From contig NC_080048.1 in the NCBI RefSeq assembly GCF_026212465.1, forward strand, positions 21,688,658 to 21,752,657: DNA of 64,000 bases, given 5' to 3'. How positions within the stretch are numbered: the first letter of the stretch is position 1; each line of letters begins with the position of its first letter. Below, piece after piece: positions 40,161 through 51,978 of this stretch. The translations under genes and the position numbers were made by a program. This stretch comes from Amaranthus tricolor. Its lineage: Eukaryota > Streptophyta > Magnoliopsida > Caryophyllales > Amaranthaceae. The notes beneath the pieces were generated by a model. That model was not told where the DNA came from and did not search any database. It saw only the letters and a program-made list of their open reading frames with translations.

Positions 40161-41372
40161 CGAATAACCTAGAAATACTGCCTCATCACTTCTTTCATCA
40201 AATTTACCTATGTTTCGTTTTCCATTCACATGAACAAAACATTTGCATCCAAATATACGAAAATAGGAAATATTTGGTTTAACACCTTTGAGCAATTCAT
40301 AGGGTGTCTTTGAAGTGATTGGTCTAATTAGTACACGATTCAATGTATAGCATGCAGTATTAACGGCTTCTGCCCAAAAATTCCTAGGTAGACCACTAGC
40401 AATCAACATGGTCCTTGCCATTTCTTCTAAAGTCCTATTTTTCCTTTCTACCACACCATTTTGTTGTGGTGTTCTAGGTGCGGAAAAATTGTGATTTATG
40501 CCATGTTCATTGCAATAATTCATGAAGTTTGAATTTTCAAATTCTTTTCCATGATCAGACCTAATGTGAACAATTTGATTATTGGTAGATTTTTGTGTTT
40601 TATTAGCAAAGGAAACAAACTCATCAAAAGCTTCATCTTTGCTTGCCAAAAATAATGTCCAAGTGAATCTACTGTAATCATCAACAACAACAAACACATA
40701 CTTTTTGCCACTACGGCTTTGTGTTCTCATTGGTCCACATAAATCCATATGAATTAATTCTAATGGTCTAGTGGTAGTCACAACGTTCTTTGATTTAAAG
40801 GATGACCGCACTTGTTTCCCTTTAGCACAAGGATCACAAACTTCATTTTTAAGGAATTTTATTGCAGGTAATCCTCTTACTAGGTCTTTTGATCTTAAAG
40901 TGTTAATCAATGAATAAATAGCATGACCTAGACGCTTGTGCCAAAGAAGTGGGTCTTCTTCAATAACACTTAAACACGTTAGACTGTTTCTGGGAACAGT
41001 GTCCAGGTCCACCACATAGGTGTTCCCTTTTCTGATTCCCTCCAGCACAGGGTCTCCTGTACTGTTCCTAGAAATTATGCATTTTTCAGAAGTAAACTTA
41101 ACAGAGTTACCTTTGTCGCAAAATTGAGAAATACTTAACAAATTGTGTTTTAAATTCTCGACTAAAAATACATTATCAATGGCATGGGAACTAGACCTTC
41201 CAACCTTTCCTTTGGCGATTATCTCACCCTTCATGTTGTCACCGAAGGTTACTGTTCCCCCATCATAGGCTTCAAGTGAGAGAAATTTAGATTTGTCACC
41301 CGTCATGTGCTTGGAACACCCACTGTCGAGATACCATGAGTTGTTCCCCCTCACTTGAACCTGCAAAGCAAA
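40161..41372 (-). CDS. pol: Protease-integrase part of pol, ending at a premature stop
   Basis: Residue numbers here count from the TTG codon at 41366. The aspartic protease has its active site in 'DSGCSKHMTG' (Asp14). It is followed by the pre-integrase zinc-binding region with His-His-Cys-Cys ('WHKRLGH', 'CDPCAKGKQ', about 140-185). The integrase core has Asp208 ('MDLCGP'), Asp271 ('RSDHGKEFE') and Glu307 ('GVVERKNR'). The last two are 35 residues apart, as in DD35E integrases. The protease releases Gag and Pol proteins; the integrase inserts the cDNA and makes the 5-bp target duplication. There is no ATG at the beginning. The frame is continuous with gag across one TAA (41373-41375), so this part needs read-through or another route. 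It ends early at the TAA 40158-40160. Confidence 0.9.
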
Positions 41373-41375
41373 TTA
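41373..41375 (-). other. In-frame TAA between gag and protease
   Basis: Gag and protease share one frame and are separated by this codon alone. The bases that follow, TTTGCTTTGCAGG, look like a plant 3' splice site (T-rich run then GCAG/G), and CTAAT just upstream resembles a branch point. The stop could control the Gag:Pol ratio, or it may be a simple mutation of a formerly fused frame. Confidence 0.8.
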
Positions 41376-43187
41376 GTGGTTAGGTGCAGGAACCCATTCA
41401 TCCTTGGGTTCCTTGTCGACAATATTTGAATCACATTTCTTAATCCATATACGTTCGACATAATTTTTATTTGCTTTGACATGCTGTTCCCTCTTTGTAC
41501 ATTGATGTTTTAGGTTTCCACTTTTACCACAGAAGGAACAGACTAGACTACTAAGGAGATTTACGTATACCTTTTTCTTTTTATCATTCTTAATATAGCC
41601 TAGACCTTCTTTACTCTTGGTTTTAGCATCTAGAATCCATTTGGGAATTTCTTTGAATTTCCCTTTTCCTCTTAAGTTTATTTGATCTTTTAGGAACTTA
41701 TTTTCTTTTTCACTTGATTCTAATTTTAATTTTGTTTCTTGAACTTCCGTGCTAAACTCATGAGTGGTTTTATCATTTTCAACCGATTTTAATCCTAACA
41801 ATTTGCTTTGATTCAATTCAATATTAAGAGTGATAAATTCCTGTTTTAATTTCTCCAACTGCTCTTTCAAAATGATATTCTTATCTAGCAAATCAAAAAA
41901 TCTACTTTGCACATCGATTCTAAAGGAGTTTAGATATGAGATATGATCTTCACTTAAGTTAAGATCTTTCTCAATTTGGAGACACTTAGCTGTTTTTTCA
42001 TCTAGCTTTTCTTGTGTCTCTAAAAGCAATTTGATTAGTTTATTCTTACTTATGTTGGACAGATGTTTAGGAGATGGACCAGAAGACATTACCTCTTTTT
42101 CTTTGGATTCTTCATGAGATGCCATGAGGCATAGGTTTGCTGTTTCCTCTTCCACTGGAGCTTCTGTCTCAGCCTCGCTCTCCGTATCTCCCCAAGCTGC
42201 TATCATTGCTTTTCTAAAATCAGTTTTGAAGTTTCCCTTCTTATATTGTCTTCCAACTTCTCTTGCTTTTCCCTTGCCCTTCTCATTTTTCCATTGAGGG
42301 CAATCCTTGATGAAGTGTTCAGTGCTCCCACACTTATGGCATTCAAAGTTTGTCTTCAAGTTCGGTGTTCCCTTCTCTTTGTTATTTCTTTGATTTCCAT
42401 ATCTTCTGTTCCTGAAGAATTTTTTGAATTTTCGAGCCAACAGTGCTGCTTCCTCTTCACCAGTTTCTGATTCATCGCTATCATCTGCTGCTAGAGCCAG
42501 TCCTTTGTTTCGGGAACTGTCAGCTGTTTCCAAATGCAATTCATGGGTCATGAGAGAACCAGCCAGCTCTTCCAAATTAAACTTGGTGAAATCTTTGGAC
42601 TCCTGGATGGCTGTTACCTTTGCTCTCCAGCGTTCGTCTTGAGGAAGACTCCTAAGTACTTTTCTAACTTGTTCATCAACGGGAATGATTCTACCAAGAG
42701 AGACTAACTCATTCGTAATATTTGTGAACCTAGTGAACATTTCTTGAATGTTTTCCCTAGGTTCCATTACGAATCTTTCATATTTGGACATTAGCAAATC
42801 AATCTTGGATCTCTTTACTTCACTAGTACCTTCATGGGTAACTTCGAGCAGGTCCCAAATCTGCTTAGCCGTTTTGCAACCCATAATTCGATTGTGCTCA
42901 TTTGGACCAAGCCCACAGTGAAGTAACTTGATAGCAAGAGCGTTCATCTCCATCTTTTGGAAATCTTCCTTTTCATATTCAGTGATTGGCTTTGGAATTA
43001 CTTCGTTATTGGAGTTGATGGTCGTCACCTCAAAGTCTCCAATTTCAATAACTCTCCATACTTGGTAATTTTCAGCCTTTATGAATATTTCCATTCTATT
43101 TTTGCAGTAGGTATAAAATTTCTCATCGAACATAGGTGGCCTTTGCGTAGAGTAACCTTCTTCCATGCGTTCGTTCATCTTCAACAT
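41373..43187 (-). CDS. gag: Gag polyprotein of the retrotransposon (604 aa)
   Basis: This is the structural protein that forms the virus-like particle and packages element RNA. The start at 43187 is the first in-frame ATG, 53 bp after the primer-binding site. The N-terminal half (about 1-230) resembles the copia Gag capsid region (DUF4219/UBN2 type). A zinc knuckle 'CHKCGSTEHFIKDC' lies at about 281-296 and fits CX2CX4HX4C. A long charged helical region (about 385-520) looks like a coiled coil, a known feature of the large Sirevirus Gags. A second knuckle near 546-560, 'CSFCGKSGNLKHQC', has Asn where His is expected. The frame ends at 41373-41375 and runs on in phase into the protease. Confidence 0.9.
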   Translation of the reverse strand: MLKMNERMEEGYSTQRPPMFDEKFYTYCKNRMEIFIKAENYQVWRVIEIGDFEVTTINSNNEVIPKPITEYEKEDFQKMEMNALAIKLLHCGLGPNEHNRIMGCKTAKQIWDLLEVTHEGTSEVKRSKIDLLMSKYERFVMEPRENIQEMFTRFTNITNELVSLGRIIPVDEQVRKVLRSLPQDERWRAKVTAIQESKDFTKFNLEELAGSLMTHELHLETADSSRNKGLALAADDSDESETGEEEAALLARKFKKFFRNRRYGNQRNNKEKGTPNLKTNFECHKCGSTEHFIKDCPQWKNEKGKGKAREVGRQYKKGNFKTDFRKAMIAAWGDTESEAETEAPVEEETANLCLMASHEESKEKEVMSSGPSPKHLSNISKNKLIKLLLETQEKLDEKTAKCLQIEKDLNLSEDHISYLNSFRIDVQSRFFDLLDKNIILKEQLEKLKQEFITLNIELNQSKLLGLKSVENDKTTHEFSTEVQETKLKLESSEKENKFLKDQINLRGKGKFKEIPKWILDAKTKSKEGLGYIKNDKKKKVYVNLLSSLVCSFCGKSGNLKHQCTKREQHVKANKNYVERIWIKKCDSNIVDKEPKDEWVPAPNH

Positions 43188-43240
43188 CTTGACAGGGAAC
43201 AGGATACAGCTCTCAGGGTTTCCTGATCAAATGAGGAACA
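43188..43240 (-). other. Short leader between primer-binding site and gag
   Basis: Only about 53 bp separate the primer site from the gag ATG. It contains two of the element's GGAACAG motifs (43196-43202, and 43235-43241 touching the primer site). Packaging signals would be expected in this area or in the LTR R/U5. Confidence 0.6.
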
Positions 43241-43254
43241 GGGCTCTGATACCA
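43241..43254 (-). other. Primer-binding site for initiator tRNA-Met
   Basis: The minus strand reads TGGTATCAGAGCCC, starting 2 bases inside the 5' LTR. The first 12 bases are the standard complement of the plant initiator tRNA-Met 3' end, used by most plant copia elements to prime minus-strand DNA. Confidence 0.95.
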
Positions 43255-43256
43255 AT

Positions 43257-44535
43257 TGTAGGAATGCTAATAGATGATCGAATGCAACAAGAGGGGGGTG
43301 AATTGTTGTGTTGTTAGTTTAAGATTTTTTGCTCAACTTTTTGCGGAATTGTATCAAGTAAAGAACAAAACTTAAACTTAAAAACGAAAAGAAAAATAAT
43401 AAAAGGAGACAAGAATTTTACGTGGAAACCTTCTTGGCCTAATAAGAAGGAAAAACCACGACCCCCCGGGATTTCAAAATTGTCACTATGTTAAGGCAAT
43501 CAATTACAATTACACATAACAATGTTTTGCTTCACTTAAAGCTTCTCTATTCTCTAAATGCTTCTCTTAAAGCTTCTCTACTTTAGGCCTAATTCTCTTC
43601 TCTTCTATTCTCTCCTTCTCTTTCTCTTCTCACGATTCTCTCTTCTTCTACCCTTAGACTTCCCACAAGTCTAATTACAACATAACACTCAATTACCCTT
43701 TACATGGCCAATTCTCATAAAGATCAAAATGAAATTGTTGCTCAAGAAAAATATTATGAATTAATTGGCATTTAAAAGAAAACTTAGAATATTTTTCTCA
43801 ATTAAATGTCCCTTAGATGGACACTCTCAATGCAACATTCATTCATTCATCCATACCCACTGAACCGTAATTTCCCTCTTTTATAAGGGGAACAGCAAGC
43901 AGTGCACTCAGCCCATGTTTTCCACGAGTTGCACATATCCCACGTTCTCCATAACTTACTTACTCCCAAAGAAAATGGAAAGTTAGTTAAAGGTAGGAGT
44001 GGAATGTAACTGCTGTACACATGCACGGTTAAAACATCATGGGTTAAGGAAGATCCTAAATTATAGGAGACCAATTCAAAGAAGAGAACAAGTCTCTTGA
44101 ATTACGAGTTTATAGGAGATAAACAAGGAATTGATTTTCTCCATGTTTTTAGGCGAATGAAAAATATTTTGCCAATTAATAAATAAATTTAATTAAGCAA
44201 CTAATTAAATTTTAACCTTTTACATTAACTAAAAACAGAAAACTTAATTTTCGTAATTTCCAGTCAATGTCTTCTTCAGACCTGTATCATGAGGAACAGC
44301 ACACTGTCTCCATCTACAACTTTCGTCAGAACTTCAACTCTAGGAACAGTAAACTGTCTTCCAGAGCAATTGTCCAACTTCTTGGATATTTGAGACATGT
44401 ACATCTTCCACGAATCAAGTCATTGGCTTCATCAATGATTCTCATTAAATCGGATATGTACCTACAAAACAATCTCTAATAATATGTTTGTTTATTTAAA
44501 AGTAAAGTCATCATCAAAACCTTAAGAGGCCAACA
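43257..44535 (-). repeat. 5' LTR (1,279 bp)
   Basis: This is the promoter LTR of the minus-strand element, bounded by TG...CA and adjoining the primer-binding site. It matches 33830-35110 except for about ten substitutions and a G run shorter by two. It carries the TATA-like box (43878-43885), the sense-strand GA-rich tract and three GGAACAG motifs (43889, 44293, 44343). A polyadenylation signal was not identified. Confidence 0.95.
43878..43885 (-). promoter_or_regulatory. Putative TATA box of the element promoter
   Basis: TATAAAAG on the minus strand in the 5' LTR, the counterpart of 34453-34460. It is followed downstream by the purine-rich tract. It is the best candidate for initiating genomic RNA synthesis. 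Confidence 0.55.
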
Positions 44536-44540
44536 ACTAT
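44536..44540. other. Target-site duplication, right copy (ACTAT)
   Basis: ACTAT follows the LTR end CCAACA directly and continues into 'gattttaaattctaac', the normal continuation of the interrupted M1 monomer. Confidence 0.95.
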
Positions 44541-47500
44541 GATTTTAAATTCTAACTATTTTAATACAATAATATATACCAAATAGTGTAGTGTGTCACG
44601 TTTCGTGCAAAACAAACCAAGTTTGAGCTACTTTATGCGCGAAAGTGCCAAAAACACTATAAAACTCAGAAAATCGCAATTTAACACGTAATTTCTAGCA
44701 TATGACTTTGATTTTAAATACTAACAACTTCAACACAATAATATATACCAATTAGTGTTGTGTGCAATGTTTGGTGCAAAACAAACCAAGTTTGAGCTAC
44801 TTTGTGGGCGAAAGTACCAAAAAGGCTGAAAAACCCATAAAATCACAACTTAACAAATAATTTCTAGCATATGACTATGATATCAATTCTAACCACGTCA
44901 ACACCAGAACATATACCAAATAGTGTTGTGTGCCAAATTTCGACTTTGTGCCTAAAACTGCCAAAAAGTCTTGAAAACCAATATGATCGCAACTTAACAC
45001 GTAATTTCTAGCATATGACTATGATTTTCATTTCTAACCACCTCAACACAATAATATATACCAAATAGTATTGTGTGCCATGTTTCGTGCAAAACAAACC
45101 AAGTTGGAGCTAGTTTATGCACGAAAGTTCCAAAAAAGCTTAATAACCCCACAAAATCGCAACTTAACATGTAATTTCTTGCATATGACTATAATTTTAA
45201 ATTCAAACCACTTCAACATAATAATATATACCAAATAGTGTTGTCTGCCATGTTTCGTGTAAAACAAACCATGTTTAACCTACCTTATGCGCGAAAGTTC
45301 AAAGACAGCTTAAAAACCCATAAATCGATACTGAACACGTAACTTCTAGCATATGACTATGATTTTCAATTCTAACCATTTTAATACAATAATATATACC
45401 AAATAGTGTAGTAAGCCACGTTTCGTGCAAAACAAACAAGGTTTGAGCTACTTTATGCGCGAAAGTGCCAAAAACACTTTAAAAGTCATAAAATCGCAAT
45501 TTAACACGTAATTTCTAGCATATGACTATGATTTTAAATTCTAACCACTTCAACACAATAATATATACCAATTAGTGTTGTGTGCAATGTTTCGTCCAAA
45601 ACAAACCAAGTTTGAGCTACTTTATGGGCGAAAGTATCAAACAGGTTGAAAAACCCATAAAATCTCAACTTAACACGTAATTTCTAGCATATGACTATGA
45701 TTTTCATTTCTAACCACCTCAACACAATAATATATACCAAATAGTATTGTGTGCCTTGTTTCGTGCAAAACAAACCAAGTTTGATCTACTTTATGCACGA
45801 AAGTTCCGAAAAGGCCTAATGACCCCATAAAATCGCAACTTAACACGTTTTCTTGCATATGACAATAATTTTAAATTCTAACCACTTCAACAAAATAATA
45901 TATACCAAATAGTGTTGCGTGCCAAGTTTCGTATAAAATAAACCATGTTTGACCTACCTTATGCTCGAAAGTTCCAAAAAAGCTTAAAAAACCATAAAAT
46001 CGATACTGAACACGTAACTTCTAGCATATGACTATTATTTTCAATTCTAACCATTTTAATACAATAACATATACCAAATAGTGTAGTGTGCCAAGTTTCG
46101 TGCAAAACAAACAAATTTTGAGAAACTTTATGCGCGAAAGTTCCAAAAAGACTTAAAAAGTCATAAAATCGCAATTTAACACGTAATTTCTAGCATATGA
46201 CTATGATTTTAAATTCTAACCACTTCAACACAATGATATATACCAATTAGTGTTGTGTGCAATGTTTCGTGCAAAACAAACAAAGCTTGAGCTACTTTAT
46301 GGGCGAAAGTACCAAATAGGTTGAAAAACCCATAAAATCACAACTTAACAAATAATTTTTTTCATATGACTATGATATCAATTCTAATCACGTCAACACC
46401 AGAATATATACCAAATAGGGTTGTATACCAAGTTTCGTGCAAAACAAACCAAGTTTGAGCTACTTTGTGCCTAAAACTGGCAAAAAAGCTTGAAAACACA
46501 TAAAATCTCAACTTAACACGTAATTTCTAGCATATGACTAAGATTTTCATTTCTAACCACCTCAACACAATAACATATACCAAATCGTATTGTGTGCCAT
46601 GTTTCGTGCAAAACAAACCATGTTTGAGCTACTTTATGCACGAAAGTTCCAAAAAGGCTTAATAACCCCATAAAATCGCAAATTAACACGTAATTTCTTG
46701 CATATAACTAAAATTTTAAATTCTAACCACTTCAACACAATAATATATACCAAATAGTGTTGTGTGCCAAGTTTCGTGTAAAAAAAATCAAGTTTGAGCT
46801 ACTTTGTGCCTAAAACTGCCAAAAAAGCTAGAAAACCCATAAAATCGCAACTTAACACGTAATTTCTAGCATATGACTATGATTTATATTTCTAACCACC
46901 ACAACACAATAATATATACCAAATAGTATTGTGTGCCATGTTTCGTGCAAAACAAACCATTTTGAGCTACTTTATGCACGAAAGTTCCAAAAAGGCTTAA
47001 TAACCCCATAAAATCGCAACTTAACACGTAATTTCTTGCATATGACTATAATTTTAAATTCAAACCACTTCAACACAATAATATATACCAAATAGTGTTG
47101 TCTAAAAAAATTTGTGTAAAACAAACTATGTTTGACCTACCTTATGCGAAAGTACCAAAAAAGCTTAAAAACCCATAAAATCGATACTGAACACGTAACT
47201 TGTAGCATATGACTATGATATTCAATTCTAACCATTTTAAAAGAATAATATATACCAAATAGTGTAGTGTGCCACGTTTCGTGGAAAACAAACCAAGTTT
47301 TTTGCTACTTTATGCGCGAATGTGCCAAAAACACTATAAAAGTCAGAAAATCGCAATTTAACGCGTAATTTCTAGCATATGACTATGATTTTAAATTCTA
47401 ACCACTTCAACACAATAATTTATACCAATTAGTTTTGTGTGCAATCGTGCAAAACAAACCAAGTTTGAGCTAATTTGTGCCTAAAACTGCCAAAAAAGCT

Positions 47501-50500
47501 TGAAAACCCATAAATTCTCAACTTAACACGTAATTTCTAGTATATGACTATGATTTTCATTTCTAACCACCTCAACACAATAATATATACCAATCAGTAT
47601 TGTGTGCCATGTTTTGTGCAAAACAAACCAAGTTGGAGCTAGTTTATGCACGAAAGTTCCAAAAAAGCTTAATAACCCCACAAAATCGTAACTTAACACG
47701 TAATTTCTTGCATATGACTACAATTTTAAATTCAAACCACTTCAACATAATAATATATACCAAATAGTGTTGTCTGCCATGTTTCGTGTAAAACAAACCA
47801 TGTTTGACCTACCTTATTCGCGAAAGTTCAAAGAAAGCTTAAAAACCTATAAAATCAATACTGAACACGTAACTTCTAGCATATGACTGTGATTTTCATT
47901 TCTAACCATTTTAATACAATAATATATACCAAATAGTGTAGTGTGCCACGTTTCGTGCAAAACAATCCAAGTTTGAGCTACTTTATTCGCGAAAGTGCCT
48001 AAAACACTTTAAAAGTCATAAAATCGCAATTTAACACGTAATTTCTAGCATATGACTATGATTTTAAATTCTAACCACTTCAACACAATAATATATACCA
48101 ATTAGTGTTGTGTGCAATGTTTCGTCCAAAACAAACCAAGTTTGAGCTACTTTATGGTCGAAATACCAAAAAGGCTGAAAAACCCTTAAAATCACAACTT
48201 AACAAATAATTTCTAGCATATGACTATGATATCAATTCTAACAACGTCAACACCAGAATATATACCAAATAGTGTTGTGTGCCAAGTTTCGTGCAAAACA
48301 AACCAAGTTTGAGATACTTTGTGCCTAAAACTGCCAAAAAGGCCTTAAAACCCATAAAATCGCAACTTAACACGTAATTTCTAGCATATGACTATGATTT
48401 TCATTTCTAACCACCTCAACACAATAATATATACCAAATAGTATTGTGTGCCATGTTTCATGCAAAACAAACCAAGTTTAAGCTACATTTATGCATGAAA
48501 GTTCCAAAAAGGCTTAATAACCACATAAAATCCCAACTTAACACGTAATTTCTTTCATATAACTATAATTTTAAATTCTAACCACTTCAACACAATAATA
48601 TATACCAAATAGTGTTGTCTGCCATGCTTGGTGTAATACAAACCATGTTTGACCTAGCTTATGCGTGAAAGTTCCAAAACAGCTTAAAAACCCATAAAGT
48701 CGATACTGAACACGTAATTTCTAGCATATGACTATGATTTTCAATTTTAACCATTTTAATACAATAATATATACCAAATAGTGTAGTGTGCCACGTTTCA
48801 TGCAAAACAAACCAAGTTTGAGCAACTTTATGCGCGAAAGTGCCAAAACCACTTAAAAAGTCATAAAATCGCAATTTAACACGTAATTTCTAGCATATGA
48901 CTATGATTTTAAATTCTAACCATTTCAACACAATAATATATACCAATTAGTGTTGTGTGCATTGTTTTGTGCAAAACAAACCAAGTTTGAGCTACTTTGT
49001 GGGCGAAAGTACCAAAAAGACTTAAAAACCCATAAAATCACAACTTAACAAATAATTTCTTCCATATGACTATGATATCAATTCTAACCACGTCAACACC
49101 AGAACATATACCAAATAGTGTTGTATGCGAAGTTTCGTGCAAAACAAACCAAGTTTGAGCTACTTTATGCCTAAAACTACCAAAAAGGCTTGAAAACCAA
49201 TAAAATCGCAACTTAACACGTAATTTCTAGCATATGACTATGATTTTCATTTCTAACCACCTCAACACAATTATATATATCAAATAGTATTGTGTGCCTT
49301 GTTTCGTGCAAAACAAACCATGTTGGAGCTACTTTATGCACGAAAGTTCCAAAAAGGCTTAATAACCCCATAAAATCGCAACTTAACACGTAAGTTCTAG
49401 CATATGACTATGATTTTCATTTCTAACCACCTCAACACAATAATATATACCAATTAGTGTTGTGTGCCATGTTTCGTGCAAACAAACCAAATTTGAGCTA
49501 CTTTATGCACGATAGTTCCAAAAAGGCTTAATAACCCCATAAAATCGCAACTTAACACGTAATTTCTAGCATATGACTATGATTTTCAATTCTAACCATT
49601 TTAATACAATAATATATACCAAATAGTGTAGCGTGCCACGTTTTGTACAAAATAAACCAAGTTTGAGCTACGTTATGCGCGAAAGTGCCAAAAACACTTA
49701 AAAAGTCATAAAATCGCAATTTAACACGTAATTTCAAGCATATGACTATGATTTTAAATTCTAACCACTTCCACGCAATAATATATACCAATTAGTGTTG
49801 TGTGCAATGTTTCCTGCAAAACTAACCAAGTTTGAGCTACTTTATGGGGGAAAGTACCAAAAAGCTTGAAAAACCCATAAAATCACAACTTAACAAATAA
49901 TTTCTAGCATATGACTATGATATCAATTCTAACCAAGTCAACACCAGAACATATACCAAATAGTGTTGTGTGCCATGTTTCGTGCAAAATAAACCAAGTT
50001 TGAGCAACTTTGTGCCTAAAATTGCCAAAAAAGCTTGAAAACCCATAAAATCGCAACTAAACACTTAATTTCTAGCATATGACTATGATTTTAATTTCTA
50101 ATCACTTCCACGCAATAATATATACCAATTAGTATTGTGTGCAATGTTTCCTGCAAAACTAACCAAGTTTGAGCTACTTTATGGGCGAAAGTACCAAAAA
50201 CGCTGAAAAACCCATAAAATCACAACTTCACAAATAATTTCTAAGATATGACTATGATCTCAACTCTAACCACGTCAACACCAGAATATATACCAAATAT
50301 TCTTGTATGCCAAGTTTCGTGCAAAACAAACCAAGTTTGAGCTACTTTGTGCCTAAAAGTTCCAAAAAAGCTTGAAAACCCATAAAATCTAAACTTAACA
50401 CGTAATTTCTAGCATATGACTATGATTTTCATTTCTAACCACCTCAACAAAACAACATATACCAAATAGTATTCTGTGCCATGTTTCGTGCAAAACAAAC

Positions 50501-51978
50501 CAAGTTTGAGCTACTTTAAGCACGAAAGTTCCAAAAAGGCCTAATGACCCCATAAAATCGCAACTTAACACGTAATTTCTTGCATATGACTATAATTTTA
50601 AATTCTAAGTTTGACCTACGTTATGCCCGAAAGTTCCAAAAAAGCTTAAAAACCCATAAAATCGATACTGAACACGTAACTTCTAGCATATGACTATGAT
50701 TATGAATTATAACAATTTTATTACAATAACATATACCAAATAGTGTAGTGTGCCACGTTTCGTGCAAAACAAACAAAGTTTGAGCAACTTTATGCGCGAA
50801 AGTTCCAAGAACACTTTAAAACTCATAAAATCGTAATTTAACACGTAATTTCTAGCATATGACTATGATTTTAAATTCTAACCACTTCAACACAATAATA
50901 TATACCAAATAGTGTTGTCTACCATGTTTCGTGTAAAACAAACCATGTTTGACCTACCTTATGCGCGAAAGTTCCAAAAAGCTTAAAAACCCATAAAGTC
51001 GATACTGAACACGTAAGTTCTAGCATATGACTATGATTTTCAATTTTAACCATTTTAATACAATAATATATACCAAATAGTGTAGTGTGCCACGTTTCGT
51101 GCAAAACAAACAAAGTTTGACCAACTTTATGCGCGAAAGTGCCAAAACCACTTAAAATGTCATAAAATCGCAATTTAACACGTAATTTCTAGCATATGAC
51201 TATGATTTTAAATGCTAACCACTTCAACACAATAATATATACAATTTAGTGTTGTGTGCAATGTTTCGTGCAAAACAAACCAAGTTTGAGCTACTTTATT
51301 GTCGAAAGTACCAAAAAGGCTGAAAAACCCATAAAATCACAACTTAACAAATAATTTCTAAGATATGACTATGATATCAACTCTAACCACGTCAACACCA
51401 GAATATATACCAAATAGTGTTGTGTGCCAAGTTTCGTGTAAAACAAACCAAGTTTGAGCTACTTTGTGCCTAAAACTGCCAAAAAAGCATGAAAACCCAT
51501 AAAATCGCAACTTAACACGTAATTTCTAGCATATGATTATGATTTTCATTTCTAACCACCACAACACAATAATATATACCAAATAGTATTGTGTGCCATG
51601 TTTCGTGTAACACAAACCATTTTGAGCTACTTTATGCACGAAAGTTCCAAAAAGGTTTAATAACCCCATAAAATCGCAACTTAACACGTAATTTCTTGCA
51701 TATGACTATAATTTTTAATTCAAACCACTTAAACACAATAATATATACCAAATAGTGTTGTCTAAAAAATTTCGTGTAAAACAAACCATGTTTGACCTAC
51801 CTTATGCGCGAAAGTACCAAAAAAGCTTAAAAACCCATAAAATCGATACTGAACACGTAACTTCTAGCATATGACTATGATTTTCAATTCTTACCATTTT
51901 AATACAATAATATATACCAAATAGTGTAGTGTGCCACGTTTCGTGGAAAACAAACAAAGTTTTGTGCTACTTTATGCG
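44541..51978. repeat. Satellite array right of the retrotransposon
   Basis: This is the same ~169-bp family as on the left, but with a different mix of variants. M1 carries 'gtaacttctag', M2 has a 4-bp deletion giving 'gcaatcgtgc' (47449), M5 has 'gttgtctaaaaaa' (near 47100), and M4 has a shortened 'cacgttttcttgc' (near 45845). The 13-bp-deleted M3, common to the left, was not seen. A block near 48478-48530 ('acatttatgcatg', 'ccacataaaatccc') matches 28850 and 31040 on the other side of the insertion. A deletion lies near 50608 ('attctaagtttgacc'). No gene is seen. Confidence 0.88.

Larger units (their letters stand above)
33830..44535 (-). mobile_element. Ty1/copia LTR retrotransposon, probable Sirevirus (SIRE/Maximus) lineage, 10,706 bp
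   Basis: A full-length element sits inside the satellite in minus orientation. In transcription order it has: LTR (44535-43257), tRNA-iMet primer site, gag, protease-integrase, RT-RNase H, an additional envelope-like ORF, polypurine tract and LTR (35110-33830). The order PR-IN-RT-RH defines Ty1/copia. Long LTRs, a large coiled-coil Gag, the extra ORF after pol and repeated polypurine tracts are known marks of Sireviruses. The two LTRs differ at about ten sites (left-copy positions 34057, 34206, 34280, 34495, 34520, 34679, 34734, 34999, 35011, 35082) plus a 2-base length change in a G run. That is ~0.8%, implying a recent insertion. Two in-frame TAA codons in gag-pol make this copy's autonomy doubtful. 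Confidence 0.93.

Noticed and set aside
41366..41366. TTG start for the protease-integrase ORF
   Set aside because: It is simply a sense Leu codon within the frame after the gag stop; no evidence supports initiation there.
38124..43226. Plus-strand frames opposite gag and pol
   Set aside because: They lie antisense to clearly identified domains and lack any family resemblance.
33830..44535. Centromere-targeting Ty3 (CRM) element
   Set aside because: Integrase precedes RT and motifs are Ty1/copia. No chromodomain is present.
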